64,000 bases of DNA, taken from Lamellibrachia columna (lineage: Eukaryota > Annelida > Polychaeta > Sabellida > Siboglinidae). A program made the position numbers and the translations under genes. Below, piece after piece: positions 30,824-41,282 of this stretch (the first letter of the stretch is position 1; each line of letters begins with the position of its first letter). The notes beneath the pieces are model-generated. The model did not search any database, was not told where the DNA came from, and worked only from the letters and a program-made list of their open reading frames with translations. The stretch is from the NCBI GenBank assembly GCA_963662155.1, contig OY759261.1, positions 41,466,556 through 41,530,555 of the forward strand, read 5' to 3'.

Positions 30824-31940
30824 TTAATTGGCAAGAAACATATTTGCAGCAGCGCCAAAGTCTTTGGCTGGGACTTTGCTATAGCTGAGGTGGATCAGTT
30901 GGTCTAGGTGCTCGATGGCATGATGTACAATGGCTGAAACTGTAAATACTGTAGCCAGAGGCGTCGTCAATGTAATAGTCGTCAGTGTCAAAGTCTTTGG
31001 CTGGGACTTTGCTATAGCTGAGGTGGATCAGTTGGTCTAGGTGCTCGATGGCATGATGCACAATGGCTGAAACTGTAAATACTGTAGCCAGAGGCGTCGT
31101 CAATGTAATAGTCATCAGTGTCAAAGTCTTTGGCTGGGACTTTGCTATAGCTGAGGTGGATCAGTTGGTCTAGGTGCTCGATGGCATGATGCACAATGGC
31201 CGAAACTGTAAATACTGTAGCCAGAGGCGTCGTCAATGTAATAGTCATCAGTGTCAAAGTCTTTGGCTGGGACTTTGTTATAGCTGAGGTGGATCAGTTG
31301 GTCTAGGTGCTCGATGGCATGATGTACAATGGCCGAAACTGTAAATACTGTAGCCAGAGGCGTCGTCAATGTAATAGTCGTCAGTGTCAAAGTCTTTGGC
31401 TGGGACTTTGCTATAGCTGAGGTGGATCAGTTGGTCTAGGTGCTCGATGGCATGATGTACAATGGCTGAAACTGTAAATACTGTAGCCAGAGGCGTCGTC
31501 AATGTAATAGTCGTCAGTGTCAAAGTCTTTGGCTGGGACTTTGCTATAGCTGAGGTGGATCAGTTGGTCTAGGTGCTCGATGGCATGATGTACAATTGCT
31601 GAAACTGTAAATACTGTAGCCAGAGGCGTCGTCAATGTAATAGTCATCAGTGTCAAAGTCTTTGGCTGGGACTTTGCTATAGCTGAGGTGGATCAGTTGG
31701 TCTAGGTGCTCGATGGCATGATGCACAATGGCCGAAACTGTAAATACTGTAGCCAGAGGCGTCGTCAATGTAATAGTCGTCAGTGTCAAAGTCTTTGGCT
31801 GGGACTTTGCTATAGCTGAGGTGGATCAGTTGGTCTAGGTGCTCGATGGCATGATGCACAATGGCCGAAACTGTAAATAATGTAGCCAGACTGCCAGAGG
31901 CATCATCAATGTAATAGTCGTCAGTGTCGACGCAGCGGTT
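30824..31940 (-). pseudogene. Terminal coding exon swollen by a 133-bp repeat
   Basis: On the minus strand an acceptor (ACATTTTTTAG, 31941-31951) opens a frame in phase 0: NRCVDTDDYYIDDASGSLAT, then TLFTVSAIVHHAIEHLDQL, IHLSYSKVPAKDF. At the far end the same last residues run into GAAANMFLAN and a stop (30824-30826). Between them lie eight copies of this exon's interior. The first copy is 141 bp (47 codons, in frame). The other seven are 133 bp because 8 bp (AGTCTGGC) is missing, so the frame shifts and closes after two units (31677). The protein family is not recognised. Exon status is inference from splice signal, non-repetitive flanks and frame logic. Confidence 0.5.
30856..31929. repeat. 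133-bp minisatellite, 8 units
   Basis: Unit starts at 30856, 30989, 31122, 31255, 31388, 31521, 31654 and 31787, exactly 133 bp apart. Copies differ at a handful of sites (ATGTACAATGG/ATGCACAATGG, GTCGTC/GTCATC). The rightmost copy alone keeps 8 extra bases. Confidence 0.97.
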
Positions 31941-32121
31941 CTAAAAAATGTATTATTGCATTCATTCTTCAAATTTTTGATGGATGCACTGTGACTACTT
32001 GAACGATAATTGATAATGTTTACCGGTAACCGTAGTGGTAATATAGCCTCGTTATGAATGTAGCCTCATATTAAATTATAGTTATCCCCGGGGATCACTC
32101 ACACGAACTATACTGACACTA

Positions 32122-32182
32122 CTCTTAAGTGCCAAATAAGCGTCCCTATATGAGTATTTATTTGATGAAAAATGCCACCCTA
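32122..32182 (+). mobile_element. Left end of an outer TIR element (family A), interrupted
   Basis: Starts TA-CTCTTAAGTGCCAAATAA and matches the left end of the complete copy at 46472-47365 up to GCCACCCTATA. There it is cut by the Tigger-like element that begins at 32185. The matching continuation (TATATGCACCTTATTTGGC) is found at 39925, on the far side of that insertion. Confidence 0.75.
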
Positions 32183-32634
32183 TACCAGGGCCTCACTTTT
32201 GAGGCGAGCGATCGCTCTCGCTCCCTATCGCTCACGCAAATCAATAATCTAGGGAGCGATTTATCGCTCACGTCAATTGCTAAAATCGCTCGCTGCCTGC
32301 AAGTGTTCGTCTTGACAAGGAGTTTCTTGAATATTAGATTCACTAGGAAATCTGCCCTCTTTATAACGCAGTGAATAAAGTATACGTATACATGAACAGT
32401 TATGGAATAGATAAGAGATTAACAATATTTCACTAAGATCTGATTGACTGACTAGGCTGTAGTGGGAATCGAAAATGATAACCTGGATCTGAGCTGCTGA
32501 ACACGCATATAAGTTGACACAGAGTGTAAAAGTTGATTAAACATTGAAAGCGACAATTTTTATAATTGTTCCACTTCGTCTTTCTGGTACCACTCAACAT
32601 TGATTCACTGTTTCATGTTCGGATGATGAATTCA

Positions 32635-33541
32635 TATTTTGAGTGCCGAATAAGCATCCCTATACGCATATTTGTTTGATGAAAAATGCCACCCTATACG
32701 CACCTTATTTGGCACTATACTATTATTAAATTTAAACATTTGTACAAGCCTATATTCTCCGATAATTTTCAGGAGAGCAATCCCTCTCACTCCCTATAGC
32801 TAGCGCTAATCAATCATTCACGGAGCGGTTTACAGCTCGCGCTAAAATCCATGGACATATAGTCCATGCTAAAATCACTTGCTCCCAACTAGAGTTACAT
32901 GTGGCTCCCTCTGATGGCTTTCATCCTTTCGAACGACAGTCGTGAATTTAACGGGATCCCGTGCTTCTGAGGATCCTAGATTAGACCGTTAGAATTCCAT
33001 GATTAGATGAATCCGTCAGAATCCTTAGTTCTCGGGAGCACGACATGGTATATTATTAGTTTAAACGCCTTTATCATCGCGTAAACCGACCGTAAATGGC
33101 TGCCGTGTGCAGCGCCTCAAACCGGTCGTAACCGGCTGGCGGTGGTTTCCCCTGAAACGGGCTTGCGTATTCAGTTCAATAAAACTTTAATGTCCATTTA
33201 AAAATGTAAAATTCCCCGGTTTTTCACAGATATAAAATGCGGTTACTATATCTGCAGTGACACGAATACGCACACAGTTTATACATATTCGGTAGAAAAA
33301 ACAAAATACAGGCGATCCACGTAGTTTTCTAGGGACGCCTTGGCTTCGCGTCGAGTAAAAAATTGCTTTGGCGCTAAAAAGACAAATATACTAGTGATTT
33401 TTTTGCACTGTACTATTATTTGTTTTGAACAATTTGCCCCCCCCCCATACTGTTATTCGGCATTATACTATTATTAAATTTGACTGATTTGCCACCCTAT
33501 GCTGTTATTTGGCCTATACGTTTATTCGGCACTTAAGAGTA
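32635..33541. mobile_element. TIR element, family A, copy inside B1
   Basis: Collinear with 46472-47365 along its length, including CCCTATACGCACCTTATTTG, CTCTCACTCCCTATAGCTAG and GACGCCTTGGCTT words. Left TIR is decayed (TATTTTGAGTGCC); right TIR is GGCACTTAAGAG-TA. No coding capacity. The copy at 42200-44917 shows the uninterrupted site (near 44260). Confidence 0.8.
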
Positions 33542-33808
33542 CCGAGTTTGAGTTGTACATTGGCATTATGATGCAATGGAAGTATGCCATTTCACCCCAA
33601 TTTATATTGGTTGTGCCTACTGAGCTGCATTCATTACTATACATCTGATTCTTATACATGGCGTATTTGTAAATCTCAATTGCAATTTTCAAACCGCCTA
33701 AGCAAAGTCACACACTAGTGCCGCGTCATGGCCACTACCACGGGCATGGACACAGCACACTGCTATGGCACTGGCCTTGCCTAGGCTACGCCTACGGTGA
33801 TCGATGAT

Positions 33809-34172
33809 TTTAACAAGATTTAACAAGATTGCCATCCCAAACAACAAGTTCCAGATGGCAAGTGGACAAGGAATCATTGGCTTATCGAGAGTCCAACAAT
33901 TTTCTCATCTATGTGTAAACATATTCACACTACTAGCATTAACACAATCATTTGGCAGTTTGTTCCATTCATTTATCACCCTCTGTGAGAAAGAGTACTT
34001 TCTCATGTCCAACCTACACTGCTCCGTAACTAATGCTGCTTTGTGTCCTCTGGTTCTACTGCCGTCTTTAAGTTTGAAGAACATATTCCTATCAACATCC
34101 TCATAACCGTTCACTATTTTAAACACTTCTATTTGGTCTCCTCCATGTCCTTTTTTACGATACGGCCTCCAT
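33809..34172 (-). pseudogene. LINE 1: C-terminal RT tail and 3' UTR
   Basis: Encodes EVFKIVNGYEDVDRNMFFKL-like sequence (here MFKIVNGYEDVD), then GHKAALVTEQCRLDMRKYSF and SQRVINEWNKLPNDCVNA, the conserved C-terminus of CR1 pol. A 3' UTR of about 90 bp follows. A related 3' UTR fragment lies in plus orientation at 55348-55432. Confidence 0.88.
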
Positions 34173-34180
34173 GCTTGAAT

Positions 34181-34985
34181 CAGGGTTGTTTGATTTAAAT
34201 CATTGATTTAAATCATGATTTAAATCACTCCAAAAAAATCATTGATTTATGATTTTTTTTTACTTCCGTTTTTTTTAATCGCTGATTTATATGAATTTAA
34301 CACAAATAATTGTTTACAAGCATCGAGATCAACAAAGTTTTGTATGTTTTTTTAATACAAAACACAAAGTGTGCACACTTGTGTAGCTGTATTGTCACCA
34401 GATAGCCTGATAGTCAAATATTTTATGACATTGTGTATGTTTGAGCTATTCCCTTTCTGAATGCAGTGAAGCCACACAAACTTGTCTTCCAGAGGATGTA
34501 TCTTTTCAACACAGAAGCCCTGAGTTAAAGTCCACTTGTAGCTTGTGCTAGTTGTTACCAATTCAGTATGTTGACTCAGTTGTTTAATACTGTACCAGTT
34601 TGTATTCTGATTAGAGAACCTTAGAGTACACAGTGCCCTGAACAGGTGCTAATCCACCCTATAGGCAAACAATAATTACCACTGCCACAGCGACACAGCA
34701 TGCTTTCCTTTCCAAGACAGATTATACAATTACAGGAGGTGAGGCTTTGTGGACATTGTCTAATGTCTTTATATAAGCAAAAATCATGTACCCTCTGTTA
34801 GAACAAGAATTCAAATCGATGTGAATAGAACATGTTTGAAAGAGTTTACAAATTTAAACATCTACACAAATATCTATATACCAGATTTATAAAAAATCAA
34901 ATAAATCAAATAAATCCGATTTAAATCAAAAAAATCCATTTTTTTTTTATTTTTTAAATAAAAATCATGATTTTTTTCAACCCTG
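34181..34985. mobile_element. hAT-type MITE with 8-bp TSD
   Basis: TIRs CAGGGTTGTTTGATTTAAATC and, inverted, a weaker CAGGGTTGAAAAAAATCATGA. GCTTGAAT is duplicated exactly at 34173-34180 and 34986-34993. Eight-base TSD and CAGGG ends are hAT hallmarks. The interior is AT-rich with ATTTAAATCA tandem palindromes near both ends and no transposase. A second copy, inverted, lies at about 49200-49475. Confidence 0.9.
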
Positions 34986-34993
34986 GCTTGAAT

Positions 34994-35420
34994 ACAGTAT
35001 TCCAAATGTGGTCTAACTATTGCTTTGTACAAGGGTACCATTAGCTGTTTCTCCTTATACATGATAGTTCTCCTAATTAGCCCTAGAACTTGATTTCCTT
35101 TCGAAGCGGGAATCCCACATTGCTCTGAAACTTTCATGTCAGCACTAAATGTTACTCCTAGGTCCTTTTCTTGTGCGGTTCTACCTAGTACAGTATCCCC
35201 CATTTTATATTCTTCGTCCATGTTTCTATGTCCTATGTGTATGCATTTACACTTCCCAAAATTGAATAACATTTGCCATTTGTCTGACCATTTAACTAAT
35301 TTATCTAGATCATCCTATAAACTTTGTTTATCTGTATCATTAGTAACCTTTCTGAATACTTTTGTGTCATCTGCAAATTTCAGTACTTTGCTAGATATGT
35401 CATCTTCCAAATCACTTATA
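34994..35420 (-). pseudogene. LINE 1: RT palm end and thumb
   Basis: Contains SSKVLKFADDTKVFRKV with the catalytic FADD box, then MLFNFGKCKCIHIGHRN, EKDLGVTFSADMKVSEQC and IVRPHLEYCIQA. It joins the GVPQGSVLGPILFLIY segment at 36720-36755 once the Tigger-like insertion is discounted. Frames differ between the FADD and GKCKC parts. Confidence 0.88.
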
Positions 35421-35422
35421 TA

Positions 35423-36702
35423 CAGTCGTGCCTCATTATAACGCGGTGGTCTGGGTCCACGATATTGGACCGCGTTGTAAACGAGGCACGTTAGGTGTTC
35501 CCGTATCTGCCACCAGGGGTACCACGAACAGCAATTAACACGCAACGCCGCCACTGATCGCTGCCGCTGTGACAAAGCCCTGTTGTCTCGCACATTTTAT
35601 AAAGCTTATTTAGAGTAGAATATTAACGTTAATGTGTGTTGTATCGATTTTAAAATGTCATACTTTATCGAATGTTGAACTGAATAAAATACGTGTGTGT
35701 GTGTGGAATGTGGAATACAAATAATCTGTTACGATGGACTGACTGTTCACCGCTACTGCGAGGAAGCCCTGTTGTGCCACACGGTATATAAAGCTTATTT
35801 AGAGTAGAATATTAACGTCAATGTGTACTGTATCGATTTTAAAATATCAAAATGTTGAATTGAATAAATTACACGTTTGTGGAATACAAATCGACAATAA
35901 TATGTTACGATGGGCTGACTGTATGACGCGTCACTATGAGTAATGCTCATCGAAAACAATAACCTGGAGACAAACAGCGGAACATGTGCGTATGAGTTTA
36001 CGCTTGCAGCGCAAACGTTGATTAAAAATTCTCGTAGCTTCACTTCATCCTTTAGCCACCCCCGAAGCGTAGATTCGGGAACGCGCATCTCCTGAGACAC
36101 TTTGCGATTCACCCTTTCATATTCGGATGACCAAATCTAACTTTTCGCGTACCGTGTACGCCTTGCGTTTTGGCATAGGCATAGCGAAGATTCGAGAACG
36201 ATATTTGTGATGTGTGTAACAGACTAACGGAAGGCTAATGATACTTCGTTGCTGTTTCGCCGGAGATTTATATTGCTGTTGCCTACTCAATTACGTTTAA
36301 CACGATTTTACTCAACTTTTATTTCAATGCACTGTGAGTTATTTTCATGTATCGGCATTCAGTAAGAATTGTTTAATCTTGCCGCCTGAAATCGCTCTTG
36401 CTGCTTGCTATATAGAATAAACGGGTTAAACTTCAATGTTTTTAATCAGTTGAAAGGTGCAGGAGCGAATTGGCTGGTGTGTCTCTGATGTCTAAATTAC
36501 CACTGAATGTGTGAACGTTTTATTCACATGCAAGGCATTTGTGTGAATCACCATTGCAATTAACAAGTCGCCCGGCCGAAGCCAACGCTGGCGAAACACG
36601 ATAGATGATGGCAGCCCAACAATTTCACCCCTGGCGACAGAAAATCGGGGTCCACGACCGACCGCGTTATATCCGAATCCGCGTAATAACGAGGCGCGAC
36701 TG
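35423..36702 (-). mobile_element. Tigger/pogo-like DNA transposon in LINE 1
   Basis: TIRs CAGTCGTGCCTCATTATAAC and, inverted, CAGTCGCGCCTCGTTATTAC, with TA duplicated at 35421-35422 and 36703-36704. It encodes a broken CENP-B-type helix-turn-helix on the minus strand. The first about 80 bp can fold on themselves, because an inverted copy of the TIR (GCGTTGTAAACGAGGCACG) lies just inside the left end. Confidence 0.88.
35795..36175 (-). pseudogene. CENP-B/pogo-type DNA-binding domain fragment
   Basis: Two frames carry the N-terminal HTH: PKRKAYTVREKLDLVIRI (from about 36172), then after a frame change NRKVSQEMRVPESTLRGWLK. These are the paired helices of Psq/CENP-B-N domains in Tigger transposases. 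The rest of the transposase (second HTH, DDE core) is absent. Confidence 0.82.
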
Positions 36703-36704
36703 TA

Positions 36705-37907
36705 TATTAAAAACAGTATAGGGCCTAATACTGATCCCTGTGGTACCCCACTCAAAACCGATTTCCAGTTTGAAATCTCACCATCTACTATAACTCTGTC
36801 TTCTGTGTGTAAGCCACTTTTCTATATAGTTGACTACATCATTACCTATACCATGGGCTTTTAGTTTAAGTAACAATCTTTGATGTGGCACTTTATCGAA
36901 AGCTTTCTGAAAATCTAAGTAGACAACATCCACTGGTGACCCGTCATCTACCCACTTTGTAATTTCTTCCAAAAAAACAAGAGATTGGTTAGACATGACC
37001 TTGCTTTTAGGAACCCATGTTGAGATGTATTTATTAATTTATGTTTTACATGGAATTCCTTCATGTGGTCCCTAATTAATGTTTTGAGTAATTTACATAC
37101 AACTAATGTTAAACTCACTGGTCTGTAATTCTCTGGCTTGTTCCTCGATCCCTTCTTAAATAGTGGCGTAATATTTGCTTCTTTCCATTCTGAAGGAACT
37201 ATTCCTTCTAGTGACAAGTTAAACAATTTTGCAAGTGGTGTACTAATTTGCTCAACAATTTCCTTAAGCAGTTTTGGTGGTATCCCATCAACTCCAGGTG
37301 ATTTATTTTCTTTCATCTTCTTAATTTTCTGTGCTATCATTTCAGGAGTTACAAATAATTGCCATAAATGTTCTGATTTATTGCCTTCATATTTAGTAAA
37401 TGGGACTGGAAGTGAGCTGATATCTTCTGTGGTAAAAACTGAGTTGAAATACTCATTCAGGACCTCTGCCATTTGAAACCCGTCTGAAATTATGTTTCCC
37501 CTGTTGTTTTCCAGTGGTCCGACCTTATCTCGAACTTTCTGTTTACTCCTTACATAAGCATAGAATCTCTTGCTGTCATTTTTTATATTACCTGCCAATT
37601 TTGTTTCAAAGGTTCTTTTAGATTTTCTAATTTCAGTTGTAGCTAGGTTAAGTGCCTCTTTGTAATTTGCATAGTCTTCATCCTTTCTGGTACGCCTATA
37701 AACTCTCCACATAGTTTGCTTAAACACTATTTTTCTAATAGCTTCTTTTGACAAGTGTTTCTTTCTAGACCGTTTTCCTTGTTTTTTCAAGGGAACAAAT
37801 TTATCGATGATACTCTCAATTTCATATTTTAGAATATTCCAGCATTCAGTTGCGGTCTTATTCATCAGCATGTTATTCCAATCTAGCTTTGCTAAGTATT
37901 TTCTCAT
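36705..37907 (-). pseudogene. LINE 1: RT fingers and palm
   Basis: The frame from 37907 carries the linker (WRVYRRTRKDEDYANYKEA, KRFYAYVRSKQKV), then SPGVDGIPPKLLKEI, WKEANITPLFKKGSRNKPEN and YRPVSLTLVVCKLLKTLI. It changes frame near 36980 into the first catalytic Asp box VDVVYLDFQKAFDKVPHQ. It changes again near 36770 into SGVPQGSVLGPILFLIY, where the Tigger-like element interrupts. Confidence 0.9.
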
Positions 37908-38400
37908 ATCTTTAAAGTTACCTTTGTGGAAGTTTCTCCTATACGTTTTTTTATTTTTACTTTCTGATTTTTTACATTGATGTCAAAATGTATTTGATTG
38001 TGGTCACTGTTACCCAGTATTTTTACATTGTCCACTAATTCTTTTTGTGATGATAAAACTATATCTAATACATTTTCTCCCCAGGTTGGTTCTAGCACGT
38101 GCTGAGTAAGGAAGCTATCCTGAATTAAAAATAGAAATTGTTGGTCCTCACCCCCTGTACTCTAGAGATTTCCATTGTATGTGTCCATGGTTAAAATCTC
38201 CCATTATGATACATTCTCCTTTACTAACTTCTTTTATAGCATTTTGTATTTTTGTGTTATCCTCTTCGTTTATGTTTGGACTTCTGTAAACTAATCCAAT
38301 AGTTAATTTTGAATTTCCTGAAACTGTTTTGCACCAAACAGCTTCATCGTAATCTACATGTTTTTAGGACATTTTGTTATTGGTTTATCTGTACTAGTGG
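37904..38400 (-). pseudogene. LINE 1: endonuclease, decayed
   Basis: WGENVLDIVLSSQKELVDN followed by ILGNSDHNQIHFDI contains the LDLVL and SDH boxes of the apurinic-type endonuclease C-terminus. Upstream (to about 38400) homologous sequence such as CCATGGTTAAAATCTCCCAT (GDFNHG region on the minus strand) is visible but broken by stops. Confidence 0.8.
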
Positions 38401-38445
38401 CCTCTTGTCCTGCTTGAGGCATCTCTAAGTAACCCCCCTGCGCTT

Positions 38446-39600
38446 CTAGTTTAAATAGTGTTTACTACCAAAAATATTAGTTATGCTACCCATGCCACTG
38501 TCTACTGCTGCTGTGAGTCCATCAACAAATACCGCTGCTCCCTTTCCACTTAGATGTAGCCCGTCCTTCATGTACATATCAGCCCTCCCAACAAAACTTC
38601 CCCATAAATCCACAAAACCAACTTCCTCTTCCCTACATAGCTTCTCGACTAGCATGTTAATTGCCGCCCCCCTGCTATTTCGATATCTATGACCCCTCCT
38701 TCCTATTACTGGTAAAATCCCTGACAGTATTACCTGTTCAACCCGCATCTGCTTTAGTGTTCTGACCAAATTCCTGTATTTCCTAACTATGGCAATTGTA
38801 CCCTCCCTCTCTACGTTTTTTGTCCCTACGTGTACTAAAACAGATCCACCCTTGCCCGAACCCATGATGTTTTCTACCCTCTCAGTTATCGCCTCTATTT
38901 TGGCCCCAGGCAAGCAAACTATCACGTCTTCTCCCTTGTTTAAGACTCTGTCGGTCTTCCTAACTATTGAGTCCCTCACAAATACCCTCGCTCTCTTTCT
39001 TACCCCCTCTATCACTGCCTCGGAATAGCTCTTCCGATGGATCCCCTCCATCACATTCTGTCCTGCAGCCTTGTCACTTGGTGGCAGACTGTTATCAGGC
39101 TCTCTCACTCATCAACCTGTCACCTTTCCCTCCCGTCTCCTGGCTAACTTGCACTCCCGTCGCCTTCCCTCCTGACACCTTCCTTCCCGTCTCCCTCACT
39201 CCCATCGCCTTAACTATCGTCTCCTTCCCCCCCCGAGTCCTTCGCGTCTCCCTATGCCCCGTCTCCTTACGTCCTGTCTCCCTACGACCTGTCACCTTAC
39301 CTCCTCTCAACCTCCTCCCAGGCTGAGGTGAGTTCTCCCTAGCATCTCTCTTGTCGTCTTCCCCCACTTTATCATCTACTGTCCCCCCACCAGAACCACT
39401 GGCACAACCCACGTGCTCCCTTCCCACCACTGCCACAACGAGCAGCCTCAACTGTTCTAACTCCACCTCAAGTTCCTTCATCCTCGTACATCCCCTACAT
39501 GCAAAACTAAAACTATCCGCCTGAACCTCAGTCCAGGACTTCTCACACCCGGACTTGACAAGTCCACCCAGTTGCTACAACTGCTGCATATTAAATGCCT
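38446..39600 (-). pseudogene. LINE 1 ORF1: zinc finger, coiled coil, SGNH/GDSL-type esterase
   Basis: From about 39600 a Cys pair region (SGCEKSW...FACRGCTRMKE, PHD-like) is followed by the short coiled coil ELEVELEQLRLL and a basic, low-complexity spacer. The next frame (39108-38446) carries the esterase: RDSIVRKTDRVL (block I, with R where G is usual), SVLVHVGTKN (block III), VILSGILPVIGRRG, and DGLHLSGKGAAVF with the block V Asp/His. PHD plus esterase ORF1 is characteristic of CR1-group LINEs. A frame change joins the halves near 39100. Confidence 0.85.
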
Positions 39601-39657
39601 GGTGGCCTTTACCTGCCATTTGCACGGCGCCATCACTAAATTTTGACTTAATCTGAT

Positions 39658-39924
39658 ATGATATATTGCCATTCAAAATCGTTTCACCAATTGCAATGAA
39701 TGGGGCTTACTAAAGTAAACATTTATTTCATTGTACAAAAGTCATAGCGCTAACAAGTACCAATTAAAATTTCATGGCGACAATGACAGAATCCAAATGG
39801 GAAATGGTGGCGCTGCCATATGGGAAAAAAAAAAAATACTAACAAATCGCTTGCCTAAATTAATTTGGCATATTTAGGCGAGCGATTTATCGCTCGCCTG
39901 TTGTTTTCAAAGGTGAAGCCCTGC
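39658..39924 (-). mobile_element. Right end of B1
   Basis: Inverted homologue of 42200-42460. Shared words include CATTTATTTCATTGTACAAA, GTCATAGCGCTAACAAGTAC and the palindrome GGCGAGCGATTTATCGCTCGCC. It ends GGTGAAGCCCTGC then TA. Confidence 0.82.
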
Positions 39925-41055
39925 TATATGCACCTTATTTGGCTCTATACTATTATTAAATTAAACGTTTGTGCCAGCCTAATCGTGGCAAATTATGCAG
40001 GGTATAATTTTTAGGAGAGCAATTGCTCTCACTCAGGGGCTCATCCAGGATGAAATTTTTGCCAGTCCAAATTTTTTCCAGAATGTAACAAAATGCGCGT
40101 GCGTGCTAAATCGTGCTCGGTCACGCGATCATAAACGTATAATATTCATATATAAGCAAGTTATAACAATACAATAAAACATTTATAAGTATATTATATG
40201 GTAATTGTTATATTGTGTAAAAAAACTGCACTGCAAATAACAACCGACAAACAAAGCACATTAAGATCAAACAATTGACAATGCTTTATTTCTGGACCGA
40301 CATGTGGTAATAGTAATATGTAATAGTAATGACATGGGATCTTAAACTTGACCTAAAGTAATATATAATAGCCTATTACTATTTTATTTATATCACATAC
40401 ATCACTGCAAACTTACAAAAATACTTTTTATGTCTACATCATTGCAAATACCAAATGTCCTGGCGAATCAGAATCACTGCAACAATGCAAAATGATACCT
40501 GGTTCAACTTGTACGCAGTTAGTTTTTTATGCATCAACAATTCATTTGTTTGACCAAATTCAGGCACATAATATGCTTTCTACTTGTCCTCACCATCACA
40601 AATGCATTGTAATTATTTCCAAACAGGTCAAAGTTAATGTTTTATAGTCATTTGGGGATATAACAAAAGGAAGCCCCAGTGGAACCAATTACGACAACAC
40701 TGTAAACGTCATTAGAGGCAATTTATTATTATTTTCGTCTGCACCATAATGAAATTATTGTGGGGAGACCTGGATGGGATTTTTTTAACATAGAAAACTG
40801 AAGTGTCGGAGAATATCAATATTTAAAAAAGCAGAAACTGGAAACTGATTTTGGATTTTTTTGGGTGGTTTTTGTACCCTGCTATCTCTGAAATGGGTTG
40901 ATCAAATTAATTGAAAATTGGTTTGCAGCTTGTATACATCCTGCACAGAGCTCAAATATATTAAATTCCTATAGGGAGTGAGAGTCTCACTCCCTATTGC
41001 TAGCGCTAATCAATAATCTACAGAGCGGTTTACCGTTCACGCTAAAATCATTCTT
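39925..41055 (+). mobile_element. Continuation of the outer family-A element, with an insertion at about 40034-40975
   Basis: Matches family A from CACCTTATTTGGC to GAGAGCAATTGCTCTCACT, then again from CTCACTCCCTATTGCTAGC (40986) to CGCTAAAATCA (about 41050). The intervening 0.94 kb starts CAGGGGCTCATCCAGGATGA, similar to CAGGCCCTTAGCCAG at 48318. It is flanked by CTCTCACT/GTCTCACT, compatible with a hAT-like 8-bp duplication. Nothing coding is seen in the insert. The right TIR of the outer element was not found. Confidence 0.55.
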
Positions 41056-41154
41056 TGCCTGGTCATAGCAAAGGATGAGTAGAGTTTTCACGAGTGTAGC
41101 CAGGTGTTCAAACCTGACCTGGCTACCGCAGCCCTTCAACTGCATCTCCCTTCC

Positions 41155-41282
41155 CTACCACTCATCCACCTCGATGAACTCGGGCAGATCTGTGGCTACC
41201 TGGAAGTCCATCCATTCCTGAACGATGCTTTCCAGGTCATCGTCTGAAGTGCCAGGGACAAACTTCTCAACTAGAGACAACA
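41155..41282 (-). CDS. Candidate terminal exon, acidic C-terminus
   Basis: On the minus strand an acceptor TTGTTTTCAG opens (2 nt + 41 codons) LSLVEKFVPGTSDDDLESIV then QEWMDFQVATDLPEFIEVDEW and a stop at 41155-41157. Composition and lack of repetition are protein-like. Such short acidic ends occur at the C-termini of some domesticated or hAT/ZMYM-like transposase genes, but I cannot name the family. Together with the candidate first exon at 41621-41758 it may be what remains of a small two-exon transposon gene. Confidence 0.45.

Larger units (their letters stand above)
33809..39657 (-). mobile_element. CR1-type LINE 1, nearly full length, with nested insertions
   Basis: Minus-strand order: ORF1 (zinc finger, then SGNH esterase), endonuclease remnant, RT, and a 3' UTR ending in two ATCTTGTTAA units. 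ATGAT is duplicated at 33804-33808 and 39658-39662, and the homologous copy near 42450 gives the empty site. A hAT-type MITE (34181-34985) and a Tigger-like element (35423-36702) sit inside it. Frames are broken in several places, so it is inactive. Confidence 0.88.
32185..39924 (-). mobile_element. Tigger/pogo-related non-autonomous element B1, itself invaded
   Basis: Ends are CCAGGGCCTCAC on the left and, inverted, GCAGGGCTTCACC on the right. TA is duplicated at 32183-32184 and 39925-39926, inside family-A sequence. Stripping out an A-family element (32635-33541) and a LINE (33809-39657) leaves about 1 kb that is collinear, in reverse orientation, with the copy at 42200-44917. The core is related to the Tigger-like element at 35423-36702, but the transposase-coding helix-turn-helix segment is deleted. 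Confidence 0.7.

Noticed and set aside
34200..34230. Homeobox-like or AT-hook target cluster (ATTTAAATCA repeats)
   Set aside because: The palindromes are the subterminal repeats of a hAT-type MITE with an exact 8-bp TSD, which explains them fully.
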